The notes: generated from the letters alone by a model not told the origin. A stretch of 37,523 nucleotides of DNA from Paracidovorax anthurii (GCF_003269065.1 NZ_QLTA01000054.1:1-37523), one strand, 5' to 3'. Positions 24,486 to 32,635 are shown, counted from the stretch's first letter. Numbers and translations are program-made.

Positions 24486-25139
24486 TCAGGCGGCGGCGGG
24501 GGCGGCCACGCGCTGCAGCGTGCGCTCGTCGATGCAGGCGGCCAGCCAGCGGCGGCCGCGCAGGCGGGCGGCGGCCAGCGTGATGCCGATGGTCAGCAGC
24601 GGCTCCACAGCCACGAGGCTGAGGTACGACGCCGCGAACAGCGCCCAGTCGGCCACGGGGGCCGCATCATTGCTGATCGACAGCCAGAAGCCCACCATGA
24701 GCGTCACGCCCGCGTAGTAGGCGGCATCGAGCTTGAGCACGTTGGCCACGGTGATGCGCTCCATGCGGCGGCCCAGGCCGTGGTGCACGGCCACCAGCGG
24801 CACGGCGAGGCTGAGGAAGTTGATGGACAGGTGCGCCAGATCCTGCGGCTCGAAGACCAGCGCCTGCGCGAGCAGCCCCAGCCCGAAGCCGAACAGCGTG
24901 GGGATGAAGCCGAAGAGCAGGTAGATGGGCATGGCGCCCACGAAGTGCAGCTCCGACGGCCCGACGGGCATGTGCCACACCTGCATGAGCACGCTGAAGA
25001 AGAACGCGGCCAGCAGCGTGCGCAGCCAGGCGGTGGGGCTTTTCAGCAGCGGCAGCGCGTGCGCGGCCTGCAGCGCCGTGGCGGCGACGGAGGCATAGGC
25101 GATCTTGTCCTGCGAGAGGATGCCGATTTCGATATGCAT
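24486..25139 (-). CDS. cbiM: CbiM-like cobalt ECF-transporter membrane component
   Basis: This 217-residue integral membrane protein begins MHIEIGILSQDKIAYAS. The Met1-His2 start and the motif HMPVGPSELHFVGAMPIYLLFG are features of CbiM/NikM substrate-specific components, where the N-terminus and histidines bind Co2+ or Ni2+. About six helices are predicted. In this window there is no CbiN, CbiQ or CbiO, so it either works alone, as solitary CbiM-type proteins can, or shares a distant ATPase unit. It would supply cobalt for CbiX. A 43-bp gap separates it from cobE, the largest break in the operon. Confidence 0.85.
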   Translation of the reverse strand: MHIEIGILSQDKIAYASVAATALQAAHALPLLKSPTAWLRTLLAAFFFSVLMQVWHMPVGPSELHFVGAMPIYLLFGFIPTLFGFGLGLLAQALVFEPQDLAHLSINFLSLAVPLVAVHHGLGRRMERITVANVLKLDAAYYAGVTLMVGFWLSISNDAAPVADWALFAASYLSLVAVEPLLTIGITLAAARLRGRRWLAACIDERTLQRVAAPAAA

Positions 25140-25182
25140 GGTGTGGACCTTTCGGGTGGGTGGAACAGAAAAACGGAAAACA

Positions 25183-25593
25183 TCAACCCGCCATGCGGGC
25201 GATGGAAACGGTGGCGTTGCGCCCGTCGGGCCCGCGCAGGCGGTGCTTCTCGACGAGCAGCGCCGAGGCATCGGGCGCGCCCGCGGCCAGCAGCGCGGCG
25301 GCCTCGCTGACCGAGGGCGTGCCCATGTAGCGCAGCACGGTCTCGGACGGGTTGGGCACGGGCACGGCCGCGAGCTGCGCGGCGCTGAACCAGCGCAGCG
25401 GCCAGCCGTGGCGGCCGGCCAGCGCCAGGAAGGCGGCCTCGTCGGCCTTGGCCTCGATGCTGGCGGCCACGGCCACCTGCGCGATCTGCGCGCCGGCCCG
25501 GGCCAGCGCTTCGCGCAGGCAGGCGTCCACGGTCGCTTCGGGCGTGCCGCGGTCGCAGCCCAGGCCCACGGCCAGCAGGGGGCCGGCCGTCAT
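25183..25593 (-). CDS. cobE: CobE/CbiG C-terminal-domain protein
   Basis: A 136-residue protein equivalent to CobE, which corresponds to the C-terminal domain of CbiG: LAVGLGCDRGTPEATVDACL, then SIEAKADEAAFLALAGRHGWPLRWFSA and NPSETVLRYMGTPSVSEAAAL. The G-x-G-C-x-R-G start and the late V-S-E-A-A-A are family hallmarks. CobE acts in the corrin pathway at an incompletely defined step, and the C-domain in CbiG is part of the precorrin-5A hydrolase. Its start overlaps the stop of the truncated cbiG, so the two together reconstitute a CbiG. Confidence 0.92.
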   Translation of the reverse strand: MTAGPLLAVGLGCDRGTPEATVDACLREALARAGAQIAQVAVAASIEAKADEAAFLALAGRHGWPLRWFSAAQLAAVPVPNPSETVLRYMGTPSVSEAAALLAAGAPDASALLVEKHRLRGPDGRNATVSIARMAG

Positions 25594-26381
25594 GGGGCGG
25601 TGGCCTCCACGGGCGGGCGATAGACCACAAGGCGCTCGTGCAGCGCCGCCCAGCGCTCGGGGCCGACCTCGGCGTGGGTGATCCACAGCACGGCGCGGTA
25701 GCGCTCCAGATCGACATCGTCCAGCCGGTCGAAGCATGCGATGTTGGCGGGCAGCGGCGTGGGGCGGTTCCACCACTGGCGGCTGCCGGCCTCCTGCACC
25801 ACGGCGATGGGCTCGCCGTTGACCACGTGGGCCGACACGCGCGTGATGTTGATCTTGGGCGCCTCCACGCGCCAGCCCAGGTGGCGGCCGAGGATGTCCA
25901 CGGGGATGGTCTTGCCCACGTCGGACGCGGTGGTGAGCACCGGCGTGGCGCCGATGAGCGCGGCGATGCGCTCGCTCCACTCGTTGGCGCCGCCCACGTG
26001 GCCCGAGAGCACAGGGATGACGAACTGGCCGGCATCGTCCACCACGGTCACGCCGGGGTCCTCGTCTTTCGACTTGAGCACCGGCGCGATGAGCCGCACC
26101 ACGGCGCCCAGCGAGACGAAGAAGACGAGCTGGTCATAGGCCGCGAAGAGCGGCGCGATCTCGTCGCGCAGCGCGCCCTCGTAGGCGCGCACCGTGTTGG
26201 GCAGGCCCTCGAAGGCGCCGGCGAACTTTGCGGCGGTGCAGACATGGGCCTGTGGCACGTCGCGCGCGAGCTGCGCGGCCTGCGCGGCGCCGTGGCGCGT
26301 GATGGCGACGAGGCAGACGCGCACGTCCTGCGGCGCGAGGGCCGGGGCGGAGAGAACGATGGGATCGGAAGGGAGGGTCAT
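25590..26381 (-). CDS. cbiG: Cobalt-precorrin-5A hydrolase, N-terminal and central domains
   Basis: This 263-residue protein has the CbiG N-domain (VCLVAITRHGAAQAAQLA, AYDQLVFFVSLGAVVRLIAPVLKSKDEDPGVTVVD, GQFVIPVLSGHVGGANEWS) and the central domain (GKTIPVDILGRHLGW). CbiG opens the delta-lactone of cobalt-precorrin-5A and releases acetaldehyde, the hallmark of the oxygen-independent route. Full-length CbiG is about 320-350 residues, and the missing C-domain is the next gene, cobE. The overlap is ATGA at 25590-25593. Confidence 0.93.
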   Translation of the reverse strand: MTLPSDPIVLSAPALAPQDVRVCLVAITRHGAAQAAQLARDVPQAHVCTAAKFAGAFEGLPNTVRAYEGALRDEIAPLFAAYDQLVFFVSLGAVVRLIAPVLKSKDEDPGVTVVDDAGQFVIPVLSGHVGGANEWSERIAALIGATPVLTTASDVGKTIPVDILGRHLGWRVEAPKINITRVSAHVVNGEPIAVVQEAGSRQWWNRPTPLPANIACFDRLDDVDLERYRAVLWITHAEVGPERWAALHERLVVYRPPVEATAP

Positions 26382-27196
26382 TCGTCGGTGTCCTCGGTGG
26401 CGGGCGATGCCGCTCCGGCCGGCCCGCTCTTGCGCAGGCAGCCCTGGATGCGTTCGCCGCGCACGCGGTGGGGGGTTTTGATCAGCATCAGCGAGAGGTA
26501 GCTCACCTTGGTGCCGCGCAGCAGCGGCAGGTCGGGGCCGGCCACGCGGCGCTCGTCGGGCGCGCCCACGCGCTCGATGAAGCTGGCATGCGGCAGCAGC
26601 GCGCGGCGCTCCAGCCAGTCGATGAGGTCGTCCATGAGCGGCTTGACCTTCATGAGCACCAGGGTGTCGAAGTCGGGCAGCAGCCGGTCCACCGCGCCCA
26701 CGCCGTAGGCGGCGGGCACGATGGCGATGGTGTCGTCCTGCTCGGCCAGCGGCCAGCCCACGCTGGCGCTGGCGGCGGCGAAGGCGTTCACGCCGGCGAT
26801 CACGGGGGTGTCGATGCACGCGTCCAGCGCGCGCACGGTGCGCGCGAGGTGGCCGAAGGTGGCGTAGGTGCTGGCATCGCCCTCGACGAGGAACAGCACG
26901 TCCTGCCCGGCCCGCAGCCAGGGCAGCACGGCCTCGGCGGCGCGCATCCAGGCGCGGGCGAGCTTCTCGCCGTCGTGCGTCATCGGGAACAGCAGCACCT
27001 GATGCGTGGCGGGGGGCGCGAGGCCCGCGCGCTGCACGATGTCGAACGCGTAGCTGGGTGTCTTGGTGCTGCGCGCGGGGTAGGTCCACACCGCGTCGGT
27101 GCGGGTGAGCTGCGCCCACGCGGCGCGCGTGATGAGGCCCGGATCGCCCGGGCCGAGGGAGACGCCGATGAGCCGGCCGGGGGTGGCGGAGGTCAT
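26378..27196 (-). CDS. cobI: Precorrin-2 C20-methyltransferase
   Basis: A 272-residue tetrapyrrole methylase of the CobI/CbiL group, which adds the C20 methyl to (cobalt-)precorrin-2. Landmarks are the glycine loop GVSLGPGDPGLITRAAW near the N-terminus, DAVWTYPARSTKTPS, DVLFLVEGDASTYATFGHLA and LVLMKVKPLMDDLIDWL. CobF, the other candidate for this protein, would lack the D-x-V-x-Y-P element. The start at 27196 overlaps the cobL stop by 4 bp. A C-terminal Gly/Ala tail of about 20 residues is unconserved. Confidence 0.88.
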   Translation of the reverse strand: MTSATPGRLIGVSLGPGDPGLITRAAWAQLTRTDAVWTYPARSTKTPSYAFDIVQRAGLAPPATHQVLLFPMTHDGEKLARAWMRAAEAVLPWLRAGQDVLFLVEGDASTYATFGHLARTVRALDACIDTPVIAGVNAFAAASASVGWPLAEQDDTIAIVPAAYGVGAVDRLLPDFDTLVLMKVKPLMDDLIDWLERRALLPHASFIERVGAPDERRVAGPDLPLLRGTKVSYLSLMLIKTPHRVRGERIQGCLRKSGPAGAASPATEDTDE

Positions 27197-28533
27197 GCGG
27201 CGCCCTCCCCGCCCTGCGCGGTGCCAACGGCCGCAGTGGCAGCGGCCTGCGCGCAAACGATCCACACCGGGTTCTCGGCCGCCATGCGGTGCATGTGCAG
27301 GATGGGCTTGCTGCGCGCGGCCTGCAGCTGCAGCACGTCCCACGCGGCGCCGGCCGCCTGCAGGGCCTGCGTGGCGGTGGCGAGGTTCTCCAGCGTGACG
27401 AAGTTCATCACCAGCCAGCCGCCCGGCCGCAGGCGCGCGAGGCACAGCGCGATCAGCTCGGCCAGCTCGCCGCCCGAACCGCCGATGAAGACGGCATCCG
27501 GGTCGGGCCAGGCGTCCAGGCCTTCCGGCGCCTTGCCATGCGCCAGCGTGTGGTTGGAGACGCCGAAATCACGCACGTTGCGGCGCGCGATCTCCACATC
27601 GCCCTCGTTCTTCTCGATGGCCCAGACGTGGCCCTGGGGGCAAAGGCGCGCGGCCTCCAGGCCCACGGAGCCGCTGCCCGCGCCGATGTCCCACACGCGG
27701 CTCGCGGCGCGCAGCTGCATGCGCGCGAGCGACACGGCCCGCACCTCCTGCTTGGTGATCAGGCCCTTGTCGGGCTGGCGCTGGTGGTAGGCCCCGTCGG
27801 GCAGGCCGAAGCGCACCGGGTCGGGCCGCTGGCGCGTGCGCACGAGCAGCACCACGTTGGGGTCGGCGAAGTCCTGCGCGGCGGCCTCGGCGGGCGCGAG
27901 GTCGGCGCACACGCGCTCATCCGGCGTGCACAGGCGCTCGGCCACGCTGATCTGGAAGTCGCCCTCCAGGCCCTCGGCCACCAGCAGGCGGGCGATGCGC
28001 GCGGGCGTGTTGTCGGGGCTGGTGAGCACCGCCAGCCGGTCGCGCGCGCGCACGGCCTGCGCCAGCGCATGCAGGCCGTGGGTGGGCGGCGCGCCCACGG
28101 CCCATTCGCCCGCATCCTTGGCGTGCACGGAGACGATGCGCGCGTCCTGCCAGGCGAGCCCCAGGCGCGCGCAGGCGAGCTGCAGCGTGGAGACGTTGGG
28201 CATCACCTCCAGCGCCTGGATACAGAGGCGCGAAGCCAGGTAGCTCGCGATGCCGTGGCACAGCGGATCGCCCGTGGCCAGCACCACGCAGGACTGGTGC
28301 GCGGCGCGGGCCTCGGCGATCCAGCCGGGCACGGCCGAGAGGCAGCCGGTGAGGTCGCGCCGCACGGCGTGCGGGGCGATGTCGTCTTCCAGCAGGGCCA
28401 GCGTGCGCGTGCCGCCGATCACGAGGTCGGCGCGGCGCAGCAGCGCGAGCGCGGTGGCGCCCAGGCTGGCGGCGCCGTCGTCGAGCACGCCGATCACGCG
28501 GCAGGGCTGGGGGTCTTTCTCGATCAGGGTCAT
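27193..28533 (-). CDS. cobL: Precorrin-6Y C5,15-methyltransferase (decarboxylating), CbiE-CbiT fusion
   Basis: This 446-residue protein is a fusion of the two enzymes that are separate in the Salmonella pathway. Residues 1-215 are the CbiE methylase for C5 (RVIGVLDDGAASLG, LVIGGTRTLALLED, VVLATGDPLCHGIASYLA). Residues about 245-446 are CbiT for C15 methylation and C12 decarboxylation (PDKGLITKQEVRAVSLARM, RVWDIGAGSGSVGLEAARL, AVFIGGSGGELAELI). Fused CobL is common in proteobacteria. It overlaps both neighbours (cbiD upstream, cobI downstream) by 4 bp. Confidence 0.94.
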   Translation of the reverse strand: MTLIEKDPQPCRVIGVLDDGAASLGATALALLRRADLVIGGTRTLALLEDDIAPHAVRRDLTGCLSAVPGWIAEARAAHQSCVVLATGDPLCHGIASYLASRLCIQALEVMPNVSTLQLACARLGLAWQDARIVSVHAKDAGEWAVGAPPTHGLHALAQAVRARDRLAVLTSPDNTPARIARLLVAEGLEGDFQISVAERLCTPDERVCADLAPAEAAAQDFADPNVVLLVRTRQRPDPVRFGLPDGAYHQRQPDKGLITKQEVRAVSLARMQLRAASRVWDIGAGSGSVGLEAARLCPQGHVWAIEKNEGDVEIARRNVRDFGVSNHTLAHGKAPEGLDAWPDPDAVFIGGSGGELAELIALCLARLRPGGWLVMNFVTLENLATATQALQAAGAAWDVLQLQAARSKPILHMHRMAAENPVWIVCAQAAATAAVGTAQGGEGAA

Positions 28534-29666
28534 GCGGAGGCGGGCGGCCCGGAGGCGGCCTCGGTGATCTTGGTGCCGTCGAAATCGCAGACGAGCACGG
28601 TGAGGTGGAAACGGTCGCCGTAGCGGTCGGGCGCGGTGAGCGTGCGCACCACGGCCTGCGCCAGGGCGGTGTGGAAGGCTTCGCCGAGGCCCAGGGCCTG
28701 CATGCGCTCGGCGCCGAAGCGGGCGGTCTCGGCGGCGGCGATCTCGGCGCACACCTCGGGCGGCGCGCCCACGCCAGCGGCCAACTCGGCCAGCAGCCCG
28801 GTATCGACCTCGGCGCGGTTGGCGTGGGTGATGGTCTCGCCCTGCGCGATCTTCGTGAGCTTGCCCACCATGCCGCCGATGACGACCTCGCGCAGCCCTT
28901 GCGCCACGGCCTCGTCGAGCGCATAGCGCAAAAAATCGCCCATCTGCACGAAGCAGGCGGCCGGCAGGTGCGGGCGCTCCTTCATCGCGAATTGCTCGGT
29001 GCGCCCGCCCGTGGTGAGCACCACCACGCCATGGCCCAGCGTGGCCGCCACCTGCACGCCCTGCACCACGCTCGCGCGGTAGGCGGAGGTGGAATACGGC
29101 TTGACGATGCCGGTGGTGCCCAGGATGGAGATGCCGCCCAGGATGCCCAGGCGCGCGTTGAGCGTCTTCTTGGCCATCTCCTCGCCCTGCGGCACGGAGA
29201 TCGTGACCTCCAGCCCGGCATGCGCGAGCAGCGCCTCGCCCACCGCGCGCACGTTCTCTTCGATGTTGCGGCGGGGCACGGGGTTGATCGCGGGGCCGCC
29301 CACTTCCAGGCCCAGGCCGGCCATGGTCACGGTGCCCACGCCGAAGCCGCCGCGCAGCACGAAATCGCCGGGCCGGCCGGGCAGCAAGCGCACGTCGGCG
29401 GTGAGGTGGGCCTTGTCGGTGCAGTCGGGGTCGTCGCCCGCGTCCTTGATGACCATGGCGTGCGCGCACTCGCCCTCGCCCCTCCCCTCGCGGCGCCCGT
29501 CCTGCACCGCGAAGCGCACCGTGTCGCCGTTGGGCAGCAGGCAGTCCACCGCGTCGGGCACGGTGCCGTGCACCAGGCCCAGCACGGCCGCGCGCGCGGC
29601 CGCGGCCGAGCAGGCCCCGGTGGTGAAGCCGGTGCGCGTGCCGCGGCGGACGGTCTTTTCCATCAT
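28530..29666 (-). CDS. cbiD: Cobalt-precorrin-5B C1-methyltransferase
   Basis: A 378-residue CbiD. The N-terminus GTRTGFTTGACSAAAARAAV is the family signature. Further landmarks are GEGECAHAMVIKDAGDDPDCTDKAHL, ILGTTGIVKPYSTSAYRASV and GEAFHTALAQAVVRTL. CbiD methylates C1 in the oxygen-independent pathway, where the oxygen-dependent one uses CobF. Two adjacent ATGs (29664-29666 and 29661-29663) could serve as start. It lies 7 bp after cobH and overlaps cobL by 4 bp. Confidence 0.95.
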   Translation of the reverse strand: MMEKTVRRGTRTGFTTGACSAAAARAAVLGLVHGTVPDAVDCLLPNGDTVRFAVQDGRREGRGEGECAHAMVIKDAGDDPDCTDKAHLTADVRLLPGRPGDFVLRGGFGVGTVTMAGLGLEVGGPAINPVPRRNIEENVRAVGEALLAHAGLEVTISVPQGEEMAKKTLNARLGILGGISILGTTGIVKPYSTSAYRASVVQGVQVAATLGHGVVVLTTGGRTEQFAMKERPHLPAACFVQMGDFLRYALDEAVAQGLREVVIGGMVGKLTKIAQGETITHANRAEVDTGLLAELAAGVGAPPEVCAEIAAAETARFGAERMQALGLGEAFHTALAQAVVRTLTAPDRYGDRFHLTVLVCDFDGTKITEAASGPPASA

Positions 29667-29673
29667 GGCGGGG

Positions 29674-30360
29674 TCAGCCTCCGGTTACACCCTGCTTTTG
29701 CCGCGCTTCTGCCAGCGCCAGCAGCGCGTGCAGCGCGGCCACCACCAGCGTGGAGCCGCCCTTGCGGCCGCGGATCACGATCCACGGCACGGCATCGACC
29801 TGCGCCATCAGGTCCTTGGATTCGGCGGCCGAGACGAAGCCCACCGGCATGCCCACCACCAGGGCCGGGCGCACGCCCTCCTCGCGGATAAGGCGCACCA
29901 GCTCGATGAGCGCGGTGGGCGCATTGCCGATGCCCACCACCGCCCCCTCCAGCAGACCCAGCCGATGCGCCTTGCGCATGGCCTGCACGGCGCGGGTCGT
30001 GTCCTCGGCCTGGGCCTCGGCGATCACGTCGGCATCGCTGATGAACTGGTGCGTGCGCATGCCGAAGTGGGCGAGGCGCGGCTGCGAGAGGCCCGAGCAG
30101 ATCATCTCCACGTCGGCCACCACGGGCGCGGCGCCGCGCAGCATCGCGGCGATGCCGGCCTCCACGGCCTGCGGGTGGAAGTCGGTGAGGCCGTTGAACT
30201 CGAAGTCGGCATTGGCGTGGATCATGCGGCGCACGATGGGCCACTGCTGCGCCGTGTAGCCGTGCGGTCCGGCCTCGGCGTCGATGATGGCGAAGCTGTC
30301 GTGCTCGATGGCCTGCCCCGCGCGCGTGAGCTGCTCGGTGACGGTGTTGACGGTGCTCAT
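29674..30360 (-). CDS. cobH: Precorrin-8X methylmutase
   Basis: This 228-residue CobH/CbiC moves the methyl from C11 to C12 to form (cobalt-)hydrogenobyrinate. Catalytic His48 lies in RRMIHANADFEF. Other landmarks are the downstream MLRGAAPVVADVEMICSGL, LLEGAVVGIGNAPTALIEL and MPVGFVSAAESKDLM. It is the usual length. Its ATG overlaps the cbiX stop by 4 bp. Confidence 0.95.
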   Translation of the reverse strand: MSTVNTVTEQLTRAGQAIEHDSFAIIDAEAGPHGYTAQQWPIVRRMIHANADFEFNGLTDFHPQAVEAGIAAMLRGAAPVVADVEMICSGLSQPRLAHFGMRTHQFISDADVIAEAQAEDTTRAVQAMRKAHRLGLLEGAVVGIGNAPTALIELVRLIREEGVRPALVVGMPVGFVSAAESKDLMAQVDAVPWIVIRGRKGGSTLVVAALHALLALAEARQKQGVTGG

Positions 30361-31406
30361 GCGGCGGCTCCGGCGTGGGGTGCATGGGCCACCTGCGTGG
30401 CGGCATGCCCATGGCCGTGCGCGTGATCGTGCCCATGGCCCTGCGCGGGAGCATGCGTGTGCTCGTGGCTATGGCCGTGCCCCAGGTCGTGCGCGATCTC
30501 GCGGTACTTGCAGCCGTCGCAGGGCAGGCGGCTGTCCGGCAGGCCGGCCACCAGGTCGGCCACGCGCTGCTCCAGCAGGGCGAAGATCTCGGGCTCCATG
30601 CCGAAGTGGCGCGACTGCGCGAAGCGCACCTGCGGGTACTGAACCCGCAGGTGCTCCACCTGCCGGCCGATGCGCTGCATCAGCGTGCCGGTGTAGAGGT
30701 AGTAGGGCAGCACCACGATCTGCCGCATGCCCAGCAGCACCTGGCGCTGCACCACGCGCTCCAGGCGCGGCCAGGTGATGCCGGTGAAGGCGATCTCCAC
30801 CAGCTCGTGGTGGCCGTCCTCCTGCAGCCAGCGCGCCATCTTGGCGACGTCGCCGTTGGCCTGCCGGTCGGACGAGCCCCGGCCCAGCAGCACCACGCCG
30901 GTGGTGGTGGGATCGGGCACGTCCAGCGCCTGCATGCAGTCGCGCAGCTGGCGCTGCAGGATCTGCAGGATGGGCTCGCAGGCCGTGAGGTGCGGGCCGT
31001 AGAGGAACTGCACGCCCGGGCAGTGGGCGCGCGCGTGCTCGATGGATTCGGGGATCTCCATCTTCACGTGGCCGGCCGCGTTCAGGATGAGCGGCAGCAC
31101 CAGCACGCGGCGGCTGCCCTTCGCGGCCAGCAGCAGGCCGTCGTGCAGCGAGGGCGGCGCGAACTCGATGAAGCACACCTCGATGCGCCAGCCGGGCCGG
31201 CGCGCGCGCCACTGGCGCACGAAGGCATGGATCTCGTCGTTGCCCTCGGGCTCGCGCGAGCCGTGGCCGACCAGCAGCACCGTGGTGCCGGTGAGCGCGA
31301 GGGCATCGACAGCGCCGGCTGCATGGCCATGATCGTGATCGTGATCGTGATCGTGAGAATGCCCATGGGAATGGCCGTGGGCGTGCGGGGCGTGGAGGTG
31401 CGTCAT
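30357..31406 (-). CDS. cbiX: Long-form sirohydrochlorin cobaltochelatase with His-rich tails at both ends
   Basis: A 349-residue CbiX that inserts Co2+ into sirohydrochlorin early in the pathway. The catalytic His48 lies in VLLVGHGSREPEGN, and the second half repeats the fold with GRGSSDRQANGD in place of GHGS. Residues 3-29 are nearly all His/Asp/Gly/Ser (HSHGHSHDHDHDHDHGH), and residues about 306-344 are a second His-rich tail. A C-x2-C pair (C296, C299 in PCDGCKYRE) recalls the Fe-S motif of other CbiX proteins. The tails probably store or deliver cobalt. The start (MTHLHAPH) overlaps the cobM stop. Confidence 0.93.
   Translation of the reverse strand: MTHLHAPHAHGHSHGHSHDHDHDHDHGHAAGAVDALALTGTTVLLVGHGSREPEGNDEIHAFVRQWRARRPGWRIEVCFIEFAPPSLHDGLLLAAKGSRRVLVLPLILNAAGHVKMEIPESIEHARAHCPGVQFLYGPHLTACEPILQILQRQLRDCMQALDVPDPTTTGVVLLGRGSSDRQANGDVAKMARWLQEDGHHELVEIAFTGITWPRLERVVQRQVLLGMRQIVVLPYYLYTGTLMQRIGRQVEHLRVQYPQVRFAQSRHFGMEPEIFALLEQRVADLVAGLPDSRLPCDGCKYREIAHDLGHGHSHEHTHAPAQGHGHDHAHGHGHAATQVAHAPHAGAAA
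31331..31354. repeat. GATCGT hexamer repeated four times inside cbiX
   Basis: Four perfect copies of GATCGT encode, on the minus strand, part of the His-Asp run in the N-terminal tail of CbiX. A six-base unit changes the tail length by His-Asp pairs without shifting the frame, so slippage could tune metal-binding capacity. The tract is short. Confidence 0.85.
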
Positions 31407-32281
31407 CGTAGGGTGTCCGGCGTGGTGCTGAGGGCGTGCGTGCCGTCCGGCGCATCGCTCGCGCGCCTGAAACGGTGGGTGAAACCCGGGTCGTAGAGTT
31501 TGGATTTGGCGAGCTGCGGCCACTGGCGCGCGCCCAGCGTGGGGCTAGCGATGATCATGGCCTGGCTCACCACCTGGGCCTCGCGGCAGCGCTCGCGCAC
31601 GTCGGCCAGCGTGCAGCGCACGATGCGCTCCTCGCCCGGCCAGGAGGCCTTATGCACCACCAGTAGCGGCGCATCGTCGGCCCAGCCGGCCTCGCGCAGC
31701 CCCGCCTGCACCTTGTGCAGCAGCGTGATCGACAGAAAGATGCACAGCGTGCAGTGGTGCCGCGCCAGCTCGGCGAGCGATTCGCCCGGCGGCATGGGCG
31801 TGCGGCCCTCCACGCGCGTGAAGACCACCGTCTGCGTGACCTCGGGCAGCGTGAAGCTCTCCACCGCCGCCGCGGCCGACGCCATGGCCGAGGACACCCC
31901 CGGCACCACGCGCACCGGCACGCCCGCCGCGTCGAGCGGCTGCACCAGCTCGATGAGCGCGCCGTAGAGGGCCGGGTCGCCCGTCTGCAGGCGCACCACG
32001 GTGCGGTGCTTCTGCGCCTGCAGCACGAGCCAGGCGGCCATCTGGTCGAGCGTCATGGACTTGCTGTCGGCGATGGTGCAGCCCGGCGGCGCCCAGCGCG
32101 TGGCGGTCTCGTCCACGAGCGAGCCCGCGAACAGGATGGCGCCCGCGCGCTCGACCAGCGAGCGGCCCTTGACGGTGATGAGGTCCGGATCGCCGGGGCC
32201 GGCCCCGACGAACCAGACCGTGCCCGGCCCCGCTGCCGCGGCATCGCAGGCCCCGGGGGCGTGCGCCGAAGAATCTGGCAT
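31403..32281 (-). CDS. cobM: Precorrin-4 C11-methyltransferase
   Basis: This 292-residue CobM/CbiF methylates C11 of (cobalt-)precorrin-4. The glycine loop VWFVGAGPGDPDLITVKG follows a 20-residue Ala-rich lead (MPDSSAHAPGACDAAAAG). Further landmarks are VRLQTGDPALYGALIELVQP, VVPGVSSAMASAAAAVES and QTVVFTRVEGRTPMPPGE. The ATG at 32281 is the natural start: the frame remains open upstream only because it runs through the riboswitch region. It is the first gene of the operon, about 100 nt after the riboswitch. A decayed copy of its first codons lies at 33345-33408. Confidence 0.93.
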   Translation of the reverse strand: MPDSSAHAPGACDAAAAGPGTVWFVGAGPGDPDLITVKGRSLVERAGAILFAGSLVDETATRWAPPGCTIADSKSMTLDQMAAWLVLQAQKHRTVVRLQTGDPALYGALIELVQPLDAAGVPVRVVPGVSSAMASAAAAVESFTLPEVTQTVVFTRVEGRTPMPPGESLAELARHHCTLCIFLSITLLHKVQAGLREAGWADDAPLLVVHKASWPGEERIVRCTLADVRERCREAQVVSQAMIIASPTLGARQWPQLAKSKLYDPGFTHRFRRASDAPDGTHALSTTPDTLR

Positions 32282-32292
32282 GGAAAGCGACG

Positions 32293-32330
32293 AAGAAAAA
32301 AAGATGCGCCCGAAAGCGCGCCCGGCGCCC
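32293..32330 (-). terminator. Candidate riboswitch-controlled terminator in the cobM leader
   Basis: In the minus-strand transcript, GCGCC...GGGCGC arms (around a spacer) are followed by atcttttttc just before the cobM ATG. The stem is short (5 bp plus alternatives), so termination strength is uncertain. Its position between the riboswitch and cobM fits the expression platform. The T run is also kept in the decayed copy at 33409-33415. Confidence 0.4.
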
Positions 32331-32369
32331 TGCCTCCCCGCAGGATCCGTGAATGGAGCGCGCCTGCAC

Positions 32370-32622
32370 GGCGCACCCCCCTGTCGGCCGGTATCCGGGC
32401 TGGCGGTGCGGCGGGTGTGCCGGGCTCCCGGGCCCTTCCCGGATGCCGGGAGGCATCCAGTGGGCATCGTTTCCAGGGGCCGAAGGCGACGCCGGAAAAA
32501 GCGCGCCTTCCATCGCTGACCGTTGCGGGGGCAGCCCAGGCCGGGGCGCGCGTCCATGGCGGACAGGCCCTTCCTGGTTCCCGTTTAACTGCGCGGCCGG
32601 AAGCGGCCGCGCGGGCACCAAC
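32370..32622 (-). promoter_or_regulatory. Cobalamin (B12) riboswitch controlling the cob operon
   Basis: On the minus strand the order of conserved elements is exact: a gggaacc start (about 32577-32583), the core GCTGCCCCCGCAACGGTCAGC region (complement of 32515-32535), an ACTGGATGCC section, gggaagg, and the B12 box AGCCCGGATACCGGCC (complement of 32386-32401). These are the hallmarks of the adenosylcobalamin aptamer. Binding of B12 turns the operon off, so the biosynthesis genes are feedback-regulated. Boundaries are approximate to 10-15 nt. It starts right after a TATACT -10 box. Confidence 0.93.
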
Positions 32623-32629
32623 GGGCGCG

Positions 32630-32635
32630 AGTATA
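32630..32635 (-). promoter_or_regulatory. Probable -10 box of the cob operon promoter
   Basis: The minus strand reads TATACT, a near-consensus -10, 8-10 nt before the riboswitch's 5' end. No good -35 is visible at 17 bp upstream, where the DNA is a GC run. An isolated AT hexamer at the right place in very GC-rich DNA supports the call. Confidence 0.5.

Noticed and set aside
26378-27196. Identification as CobF (precorrin-6A synthase)
   Set aside because: The D-A-V-W-T-Y-P and E-G-D-A-S-T-Y landmarks fit CobI/CbiL, and CbiD is present to do the C1 methylation.
31331-31354. CRISPR-like short repeats
   Set aside because: Four contiguous hexamers inside a coding region with no spacers: a coding microsatellite.
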